A stretch of DNA of 28,046 nucleotides from Candidatus Brocadiia bacterium (GTDB lineage: Bacteria > Planctomycetota > MHYJ01 > WSZJ01). Below the pieces are notes generated by a model. That model was not told where the DNA came from. It saw only the letters and a list, made by a program, of their open reading frames with translations, and ran no database searches. The DNA is taken from positions 1 through 28,046 of the forward strand of contig JABWAY010000006.1 in NCBI GenBank assembly GCA_013360825.1, in the 5' to 3' direction. Below are positions 22,797 to 28,046 of this stretch, in pieces (position 1 is the first letter of the stretch; the number at the start of each line of letters is the position of its first letter). The translations under genes and the position numbers were made by a program.

Positions 22797-23837
22797 TTAC
22801 CACTGCCCCAGGAAGAGGGGGTGACTGCGGACGAAGTGACGGATGTCGGTGACGCCGAGCTTGAGCATCGCGATCCGGTCGACGCCCATGCCGAAGGCGA
22901 ACCCGCTGTAACGGGCCGGGTCGATCTTCGCGAACTCCAGCACGCGCGGATGCACCATGCCGCACCCGAGAATCTCGATCCACCCGCTCCCCTTGCACGC
23001 CGGACACCCCGTCCCGCCGCACAGCAGGCAGGACACGTCCACCTCGGCGCTGGGTTCCGTAAACGGGAAATAGCTCGGCCGGAACCGGGTCTCGGTCTTC
23101 GCGCCGAACAGGGCCTTGTTCGCGATCGAGAGCACCCCCTTCAGGTCGGCGAAGGTCACCCCCTCGTCGACGTACAACCCCTCGATCTGGTGAAACACCG
23201 GCAGGTGGCTCGCATCCGCCGGGTCCGTCCGGAAGACCTTCCCGGGAACCACGACCCGGATCGGCGGCACCCGCGATTCCATCACGTGCATCTGCGCGGG
23301 GCTCGTGTGGGAGCGGAGAAGCGCGCGATGGGGGCGTTTCCCCCCGTCCGGCTCATCCAGGTACCACGTGTCGAAGGGCTCCGCCGCCGGGTGGTCCAGC
23401 GGGATGTTCAGCGCTTCGAAATTGTAGTACGTCGTCTCGATCTCGGGGCCGTAGACGCACTCGAACCCGAGGCGGCCGAAGACGTCGCGCAGTTCCTCCA
23501 TCGTGCTGTAGATCGGGTGGCGCCGGCCGAGGCGCGGCCGCTCCCCCGGGAGGGTCACGTCGATCGCATCCGGCGCGGGACCGCGGGGAGCGGCGGAGAG
23601 CGCCCGCCCGCGGGCCTCGAACGCCGCGGTGATCGCGAGCTTGAGTTCGTTGATGGCCTTCCCGCGGGCCTTCTTCTCCTCGGGCGGAAGCGCCCCGAGC
23701 CCCTCGGTCAGGCGGCGCAGCTTTCCCTCGCGCCCGATCCACAGCGCCGACAGCCGCTCCAGGTCCGCGGCGGTCCCCGCCGCGGCCAGCGCCCCGTCGA
23801 ATTCCGCCCTCAGCTGTTCCAGCCCGCTCTCGCTCAC
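22797..23837 (-). CDS. pheS: Phenylalanyl-tRNA synthetase alpha subunit
   Basis: PheS is the catalytic subunit that activates phenylalanine and transfers it to tRNA. The 346-residue class II protein has an N-terminal coiled coil, then motif 2 'RSHTSPAQMHVME' with 'VVVPGKVFRTDPADASHLPVFHQIEGL', the cysteine-rich loop 'LLCGGTGCPACKGSGW', and motif 3 'GFAFGMGVDRIAML'. Length is normal. I chose the GTG at 23837, which has GGGAG 7 nt upstream; a longer frame reaching 23897 would run into the upstream terminator hairpin and adds no family sequence. It lies 6 bp before pheT and follows rplT across a short gap with a terminator. Confidence 0.95.
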   Translation of the reverse strand: MSESGLEQLRAEFDGALAAAGTAADLERLSALWIGREGKLRRLTEGLGALPPEEKKARGKAINELKLAITAAFEARGRALSAAPRGPAPDAIDVTLPGERPRLGRRHPIYSTMEELRDVFGRLGFECVYGPEIETTYYNFEALNIPLDHPAAEPFDTWYLDEPDGGKRPHRALLRSHTSPAQMHVMESRVPPIRVVVPGKVFRTDPADASHLPVFHQIEGLYVDEGVTFADLKGVLSIANKALFGAKTETRFRPSYFPFTEPSAEVDVSCLLCGGTGCPACKGSGWIEILGCGMVHPRVLEFAKIDPARYSGFAFGMGVDRIAMLKLGVTDIRHFVRSHPLFLGQW

Positions 23838-23880
23838 CCGTCGCTCCCGGATCCCGCGCCGTTCCGCGCAGTTCCAATAG

Positions 23881-23904
23881 AAAAGGCCGGTCGCCAAACC
23901 GGCC
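23881..23904 (-). terminator. Intrinsic terminator between rplT and pheS
   Basis: A 7-bp stem (23885-23891 with 23898-23904, GGCCGGT/ACCGGCC) with a 6-nt loop is followed on the minus strand by TTTTCTATT. It lies 29 bp after the rplT stop and should end most transcripts of thrS-infC-rpmI-rplT. Read-through or a separate promoter would feed pheST; no promoter was seen in the short gap. Confidence 0.75.
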
Positions 23905-23933
23905 CTGGTGGTCTTCCGCGATCCGGCCCGCGG

Positions 23934-24278
23934 TTACCCCTTGGCCATCGCCACGAGCTGTTCAAACGCCTTCGGCTCGTCCATCGCGATCAGCGAAAGG
24001 CTCTTCCGGTCCAGTTCCACCCCCGCCTTCCGGATCGCGGAGATGAACCGGCTGTAGCTCGTGCCCAGCGCGACGCAGGCCGCCGAGATCCGCTGGATCC
24101 AGAGCGCCCGCATCCGGCGCGCCCGCTCATGACGCCCGAAGTAGCTGTGCACCCCGGCGCGCAGCACGGACTGCTTCGCGAGGCGCAGCATCCGGCTCCG
24201 GCCGCCGATATACCCGCGCGCCGCCTTGAGCGTCTTCTTGTTGCGCTTGTGGCGCTGAACGTGACTCGTCACCCGCAT
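23934..24278 (-). CDS. rplT: 50S ribosomal protein L20
   Basis: L20 binds 23S rRNA early in large-subunit assembly and in several bacteria represses its own operon. The 114-residue protein shows the strongly basic N-terminal helix ('VQRHKRNKKTLKAARGYIGGRS'), 'AKQSVLRAGVHSYFGRHERARRMRALWIQRISAA' and the globular C-terminal part ('FISAIRKAGVELDRKSLS'). Length is typical. The ATG at 24278 lies 3 bp after the rpmI stop, so the L35-L20 pair is tightly coupled, as in most bacteria. Confidence 0.97.
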   Translation of the reverse strand: MRVTSHVQRHKRNKKTLKAARGYIGGRSRMLRLAKQSVLRAGVHSYFGRHERARRMRALWIQRISAACVALGTSYSRFISAIRKAGVELDRKSLSLIAMDEPKAFEQLVAMAKG

Positions 24279-24281
24279 GGT

Positions 24282-24485
24282 CTATTTCCCCTCAGCCAGC
24301 AACAGCCGTTTGAGATAGAACCGCCGCGTCCCGACATACTCGATCGCGAGCTTCAGCGCCCGCCGCTGCTTCTTCGTCTTGTTCGACATCAGGTGGCTCT
24401 TGCCGCACTTGCGCCGCATGAGCTTTCCGGTCCCGGTCACCTTGAACCGCCACCGGGCCGACTTGTTGGACTTGAGCTTGGGCAT
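24282..24485 (-). CDS. rpmI: 50S ribosomal protein L35
   Basis: This is a 67-residue basic protein with the family pattern 'MPKLKSNKSARWRFKVTGTG', 'KLMRRKCGKSHLMSNKT' and 'KKQRRALK'. L35 is a small large-subunit protein encoded with L20. It follows infC by 44 bp and has only a weak ribosome site, so its translation may depend on upstream translation or on L20 control as known from E. coli. That control was not traced here. Confidence 0.96.
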   Translation of the reverse strand: MPKLKSNKSARWRFKVTGTGKLMRRKCGKSHLMSNKTKKQRRALKLAIEYVGTRRFYLKRLLLAEGK

Positions 24486-24529
24486 GAGTTGTCTCTGGAA
24501 TGGAGGTCCGAAGGGCCGGGGAAGATCCG

Positions 24530-25048
24530 CTATTTCGGCATCAGTGTCAAGGACAACCTGTGCCCCTCGAGCCGCGGCGGCTTCTCGACCTTGGTGAGAT
24601 CCTCCAGCGCCTTGATGAAGCGGTCCATTGTCTGGCGCCCGAACTCCTGGTGCACGATTTCGCGTCCCTTGAAGAACATGTTCACCATGACCTTGTCGCC
24701 GTTGGCGATGAACTCGCGTGCGTGGCGGATCTTGGTTTCCACGTCGTGGGTTTCCGTCTTGGGGGTGAGACGGATTTCCTTGGTCTTCTGGACGTGGTGC
24801 TTCTTCTCGGACTCCCGCGTCTTCTTGCTCTGCTCGTACTTGAACTTGCCGAAGTCCATCACCTTGCAGACGGGCGGGTCCGCGTCAGGCGAGACCTCGA
24901 CCAGGTCGTATCCGCGCTCCTCCGCCAGCTTGCGCGCGTCCTCGATCGGCACGATCTGGGGAGCCCCTCCCGACTCGTCGTCCACCAGACGGACTTTCTT
25001 GGCGCGGATCTTCTCGTTGATCCGGTAATCCTGCTTCGTGCTGCTCGT
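24530..25048 (-). CDS. infC: Translation initiation factor IF-3 with a non-canonical start codon
   Basis: IF-3 binds the 30S subunit and checks the start codon. The conserved N-domain ('RINEKIRAKKVRLVDDES', 'RGYDLVEVSPDADPPVCKVMDFGKFKYEQSK') and C-domain ('KTETHDVETKIRHAREFI', 'VMVNMFFKGREIVHQEFG') are intact. The first GTG in frame (24985) would cut off the conserved INEKIR segment, and no ATG, GTG or TTG exists upstream before a stop. The best candidate is ACG at 25048, 7 nt after GGGAG, giving 172 residues with an ordinary N-terminus. ATC at 25021, 7 nt after AGGA, is an alternative. infC of E. coli starts with AUU and is autoregulated through it. The gene follows thrS by 108 bp. Confidence 0.93.
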   Translation of the reverse strand, partial: TSSTKQDYRINEKIRAKKVRLVDDESGGAPQIVPIEDARKLAEERGYDLVEVSPDADPPVCKVMDFGKFKYEQSKKTRESEKKHHVQKTKEIRLTPKTETHDVETKIRHAREFIANGDKVMVNMFFKGREIVHQEFGRQTMDRFIKALEDLTKVEKPPRLEGHRLSLTLMPK

Positions 25049-25087
25049 AGCTGTTCTCCCTGCGTCGGTAACCGGCGGTCCGGACCC

Positions 25088-25103
25088 GCCCGCACACGCG
25101 GGC
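25088..25103 (-). promoter_or_regulatory. Hairpin in the thrS-infC gap
   Basis: A 6-bp GC stem (GCCCGC/GCGGGC) with a 4-nt loop lies about 40 nt upstream of the infC start, next to the palindrome GGTCCGGACC at 25077-25086. There is no T-run. It may shape the infC leader, but no link to a known regulator can be shown. Confidence 0.3.
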
Positions 25104-25156
25104 CGATCCTCCCGCTGAACCCGGGCATCCTACCACCCGGACGCCTCCCTGCGCCA

Positions 25157-27073
25157 TCATCGCCGTGCGGCGATGTCCTCCGCCAGCAGCTGCTCGAACC
25201 GGTCCACGTTCATCACCCCCAGGTCCTTCCCCGACCTCTCCCGGACCGCGACCTGCTTCGCCGCAACCTCCTTCTCACCCACGACCAGCATGTAGGGAGT
25301 CTTGAGCAGCGTGGCCTCGCGGATCTTGTGCCCCGTCCGCTCGTTCCGGGCGTCCACGTCCACCCGGAACCCGCGAAGTCTCAGGCCTTCAGCCACCTGC
25401 CCCGCATACCCGATGTGCGCGTCCGCGATCGGGATCACCGTCGCCTGGGTCGCCGCGAGCCACACCGGGAACGCCCCGCCGTAGTGCTCGATCAGCACGC
25501 CGAAAAACCGCTCCAGCGACCCCATCAGCGCGCGGTGCACCATGTACGGCTGCTTCCGCCCGCCGTCCTCGGAGACGTACGAAAGGTCGAAGCGCTGGCT
25601 GCTCGGGAGGTTGAAGTCGAACTGCACCGTCGAACACTGCCATTCGCGCCCGAGCGAGTCCCGCACCTTGACGTCGATCTTCGGCCCGTAGAACGCCCCG
25701 CCCCCCTCGTCCACCTCGAACTTCACGCCGGCGGACGACAGCGCATTCCGAAGCGCGTGCTCCGTGCGCTCCCAGTCCTCCGAGGCTCCGACGGACTTCT
25801 CCGGCCGGGTCGACAGGTAGATCGAGAGGTCCTTGAACCCGAACTTCGCCAGCCACTCCACCGCGAACCGGAAGACGTCCACGATCTCCTTCTCCACGCT
25901 CTGCGGACTCACGAAAATGTGCGCGTCGTCGATCGTGAATCCGCGGACCCGCAGCAGCCCGTGCAGCACGCCGCTCTTCTCGAACCGGTACACCGTCCCG
26001 AGCTCCGCCAGCCGCATCGGGAGCTCCCGGTAGGAGTGCAGGTGCGACTTGTAGATCATGATGTGCCCGGGACAGTTCATCGGCTTCACCCGGAACGGAC
26101 GCTCCTCGATCATCATCGCCCCGTACATCAGGTCCTTGTAGGCCTCGAGGTGCCCGCTGATCCGGTAAATCTCCTCGCTCGCGATGTGCGGCGTGTCCAC
26201 CATCAGATACCCGCGCTTCACGTGCTCCTTCTTCCACTCCTCCTCGATCACGTGCCGGATCATCGAGCCCCGCGGATGCCAGTGGATCAGCCCGCTCCCG
26301 ATCTCGTCATGCACCGAGAACAGGTCCAGCTCCTTCCCCAGCTTCCGATGGTCCCGCTTCTTCGCCTCCTCCTGCCTCGAGACGTAGAGATCGAGATCCT
26401 CCTTCGACCACCACGCGGTCCCGTACAGCCGCTGGAGCATCCGGTTCTTCTCGTCGCCCCGCCAGTACGCGCCGGTCGCGCGCAGCACCTTGACGACCGG
26501 AACCGCCCCCGTCGCCGCGACGTGCGGCCCCCGGCAGAGATCGGTGAATTCGCCCTGCGTGTAGAAGCTCACCGTCTCGTCGGTCCACTCCTCCAGCATC
26601 TCCACCTTGTACGTCTGCTTCTCCGCCTTCATCCGCTCGATCGCCTCGCTCCGGCGGAGCTCGGACCGCGAGAACGGGAAATTCTGCGCGACGATCTTCT
26701 GCATCTCCGCGTCGATCTTCTCAATGTCCTCCGGCGTGAACGGCCGCTCGGGATCCATGTCGTAGTAGAACCCGTCCTCGATCGGCGGCCCGATCGCCAG
26801 CCGCGTCCCCGGATACAGCCGCTGCACCGCCTGCGCCATGATGTGCGCGCAGCTGTGCCGCAGGTGGTCCAGCGACTCCGGCATCTGCCGCGTGATGATC
26901 CTCACGCTCCGGTCCCCGGCCAGCGGGAAGAACAGGTCCACCGGCTGCCCGTCGACCTCCGCAATCACGGCGTCCTTCGCCAGCCTCTTGCCGATCGACT
27001 CCGCGAACTGCCGCACCGTCGTCCCGTCAGGAACCTCGCGGACGGACTTATCTGGAAGTGTGATTTTCGCCAT
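25157..27073 (-). CDS. thrS: Threonyl-tRNA synthetase
   Basis: ThrRS charges tRNA-Thr and edits mischarged serine. The 638-residue protein has all four parts: TGS domain (1-62, 'MAKITLPDKSVREVPDG'), editing domain with HxxxH (in 'HSCAHIMAQAVQRLYP') and 'FTDLCRGPHV', class II catalytic core with the zinc cysteine in 'KPMNCPGHIMIYKS', 'LRVRGFTIDDAHIF' and 'YMVHRALMGSLERFFGVLIEHYGG', and the anticodon-binding domain (from about 535). Length is normal. The ATG at 27073 starts exactly at the TGS domain. No Shine-Dalgarno precedes it, and a good promoter ends only 9 nt upstream, so the mRNA may be almost leaderless. It heads the cluster thrS-infC-rpmI-rplT. Confidence 0.97.
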   Translation of the reverse strand: MAKITLPDKSVREVPDGTTVRQFAESIGKRLAKDAVIAEVDGQPVDLFFPLAGDRSVRIITRQMPESLDHLRHSCAHIMAQAVQRLYPGTRLAIGPPIEDGFYYDMDPERPFTPEDIEKIDAEMQKIVAQNFPFSRSELRRSEAIERMKAEKQTYKVEMLEEWTDETVSFYTQGEFTDLCRGPHVAATGAVPVVKVLRATGAYWRGDEKNRMLQRLYGTAWWSKEDLDLYVSRQEEAKKRDHRKLGKELDLFSVHDEIGSGLIHWHPRGSMIRHVIEEEWKKEHVKRGYLMVDTPHIASEEIYRISGHLEAYKDLMYGAMMIEERPFRVKPMNCPGHIMIYKSHLHSYRELPMRLAELGTVYRFEKSGVLHGLLRVRGFTIDDAHIFVSPQSVEKEIVDVFRFAVEWLAKFGFKDLSIYLSTRPEKSVGASEDWERTEHALRNALSSAGVKFEVDEGGGAFYGPKIDVKVRDSLGREWQCSTVQFDFNLPSSQRFDLSYVSEDGGRKQPYMVHRALMGSLERFFGVLIEHYGGAFPVWLAATQATVIPIADAHIGYAGQVAEGLRLRGFRVDVDARNERTGHKIREATLLKTPYMLVVGEKEVAAKQVAVRERSGKDLGVMNVDRFEQLLAEDIAARR

Positions 27074-27082
27074 GGTGGGCAG

Positions 27083-27111
27083 AGTACACCGAAGAGGGAA
27101 TCCGGTGTCAA
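27083..27111 (-). promoter_or_regulatory. Sigma70-type promoter immediately before thrS
   Basis: On the minus strand TTGACA (27111-27106, perfect) and TGTACT (27088-27083, four of six) are 17 bp apart. The ATG of thrS begins 9 nt after the -10 box. A start at the usual distance, at the A seven bases after the box, would leave a 5' leader of about three nucleotides. Confidence 0.65.
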
Positions 27112-27175
27112 TCGCCGGATGGGCGCGGAGGTTCGCGGAAGAACGGGGCGCACGGCCCGGCGACGGCGGGACGCC

Positions 27176-28046
27176 CTATCGCCCGTCCCACTTCAGCGAC
27201 TCCCCCTTCGTGACGAACCGCCCCTTGATCCCCGCGAGCGGCCCCGGGACGCGAAGCTCCGAATCCTGCCCGCGGCGGAGCAGCGTGAGCGTCACGGGCC
27301 CCCTCCCGCCGGCGCCCTGCAGCGCCGCCTTCCAGTCCGCCTCGCCCGCGATCGCCTTTCCCTCGACCGCCGTCACGATGTCGCCCCGCTGGAGGCTCCC
27401 GCCGGGACGCGGCCGCGTGCCCATGCGTGGGTCGTCGCGGGAGGGAACGCCGAGGACGAGGAATCCGGTCACGGGGGGACGGATCATCTGGAGAGCCGCG
27501 GAGGCGAGTTCGGCGGGAACGCGGTTCGGGCCGGCGGCGAGGTCGCGGAGGGCGGACTCCGCCACGGCGGGGCTGGAGGCGATCGCCCGGAGGTAGAGCG
27601 ACTGGGCCTGCAGACGGGTTTCGGCGCGGAGCCGGGCGAGGATCTTCGGGAGGAGCGCCGGAGTGACGTTCCCCCCGAGTGCGTGGAGGATCCGGGCGGC
27701 TTCCTCGTCGGAAGCGTCCTCGAGGCATTCGACGAGGAAAGCGCCTTCGCCCGCCTCGCCGAGCCAGGCGAACGCCAGCTCGAGGTAGAGTTCGGCGCCG
27801 ACGGTTCCGGTCGCGCGCGCGAGCGGCACGGCGTGCCTGTGGAAGGCGATTTCCGACGCGAGCGGGTCGAGTTCGGCTTCGCGGAGCGTGTACTCGACGG
27901 GGTCGTCCACGGCGAGAATGGCGAGGACGAGCGCGGCCGCGTCGTCCCAGGCGTCCGGCCCGGAGGCGATGAGCGTCCGGATCGCCGCGACGGCGGTCGT
28001 CCAGTCCCCCGCCTCGACCGCCCGTTCGGCCTCGGAGAGGCCGGGT
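27176..28046 (-). CDS. Helical-repeat protein with C-terminal PDZ domain, 5' end beyond the window
   Basis: The frame is open from the right edge to a TAG at 27176, about 290 codons. The N-terminal part seen here is a series of helical pairs of TPR- or HEAT-like character ('SEAERAVEAGDWTTAVAAIRTLIA', 'LYLELAFAWLGEAGEGAFLVECLED', 'LLPKILARLRAETRLQAQSLYLRAIA'). The last 90 or so residues form a PDZ-like domain ('GFLVLGVPSRDDPR', 'PGGSLQRGDIVTAVEGKAI', 'GPVTLTLLRRGQ'). PDZ domains bind protein C-termini, often in periplasmic quality control, but no protease domain is visible. It precedes thrS by 102 bp on the same strand; thrS has its own promoter in that gap. Identity of the missing N-terminus is unknown. 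Confidence 0.8.
   Translation of the reverse strand, partial: PGLSEAERAVEAGDWTTAVAAIRTLIASGPDAWDDAAALVLAILAVDDPVEYTLREAELDPLASEIAFHRHAVPLARATGTVGAELYLELAFAWLGEAGEGAFLVECLEDASDEEAARILHALGGNVTPALLPKILARLRAETRLQAQSLYLRAIASSPAVAESALRDLAAGPNRVPAELASAALQMIRPPVTGFLVLGVPSRDDPRMGTRPRPGGSLQRGDIVTAVEGKAIAGEADWKAALQGAGGRGPVTLTLLRRGQDSELRVPGPLAGIKGRFVTKGESLKWDGR

Noticed and set aside
23838..23897. N-terminal extension of pheS to an upstream start
   Set aside because: It would overlap the rplT terminator hairpin and adds non-family sequence. The GTG at 23837 has a good ribosome site.
20373..25028. Open plus-strand frame of about 1550 codons
   Set aside because: It lies antisense to the MshEN gene, pheT, pheS, rplT, rpmI and infC, all with clear motifs. 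It has no recognisable domain and is a high-GC shadow.
27074..27175. T-box riboswitch in front of thrS
   Set aside because: The gap is only 102 bp, holds a promoter next to the ATG, and no T-box-like motif or terminator pair is seen.
1..28046. CRISPR arrays, insertion sequences or phage genes
   Set aside because: No regularly spaced direct repeats, transposase or integrase motifs, or phage proteins were recognised on either strand.

Overview
The window is very GC-rich and almost fully coding. All genes but one are on the minus strand. The gene content suggests a bacterium of the Planctomycetota or a neighbouring lineage. The clues are secreted or lipid-anchored HEAT-repeat proteins, a DUF4091/GH123-like secreted protein, an ECF sigma operon ending in a secreted protein with a 'DPFTGEPF' C-terminal motif, a short PheT without its tRNA-binding domain, and a dcw cluster that stops at murG. 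The phylum is an inference from gene content. MurE carries the DNPR motif, which predicts meso-diaminopimelate peptidoglycan.

Layout, left to right. (1) 1-1818: two overlapping minus-strand genes for exported HEAT-repeat proteins; the first runs off the left edge. (2) 1896-4235: the only plus-strand gene, a large secreted protein with an N-terminal DNRLRE-like domain and a DUF4091/GH123-like body. (3) 15051 down to 4245: a dcw (division and cell wall) operon read leftward in the order mraZ, small ORF, rsmH, ftsL-like, ftsI, possible micro-ORF, murE, murF, two small ORFs, mraY, ftsW, murG. Many junctions are ATGA/GTGA overlaps. murD, murC, murB, ddl, ftsQ, ftsA and ftsZ are absent from the cluster. 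Upstream of mraZ are a sigma70-like promoter, a symmetric array of TGGGN boxes expected to bind MraZ, and about 400 bp of unusually AT-rich DNA with a second group of boxes. (4) 17684 down to 15578: ECF sigma factor, one-TM putative anti-sigma protein and secreted protein, overlapping by 1 and 4 nt and ended by a strong terminator. (5) 18593-17832: an SRPBCC/AHSA1-type protein with a basic tail. (6) 20654-18663: a two-gene signalling unit with its own promoter and terminator, made of a stand-alone MshEN-like protein and a HU-like/receiver-like/RsbW-like ATPase fusion. (7) 27073 down to 20790: the translation cluster thrS, infC, rpmI, rplT, terminator, pheS, pheT. infC has no ATG, GTG or TTG start for its conserved N-terminus. 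thrS has a good promoter ending 9 nt before its ATG and no Shine-Dalgarno, so it may be nearly leaderless. (8) 28046-27176: the C-terminal part of a repeat-plus-PDZ protein.

The dcw genes cover lipid I/II synthesis (murE, murF, mraY, murG) and septal polymerisation (ftsW, ftsI, ftsL-like), with MraZ as probable autoregulator and RsmH as the 16S rRNA methyltransferase. The best candidates for undescribed biology are the MshEN plus HU-receiver-ATPase pair, the small ORFs inside the dcw operon, the symmetric MraZ operator, and the Asp-to-Asn change in MraY. No tRNA, rRNA, CRISPR array, transposase or phage gene was seen.
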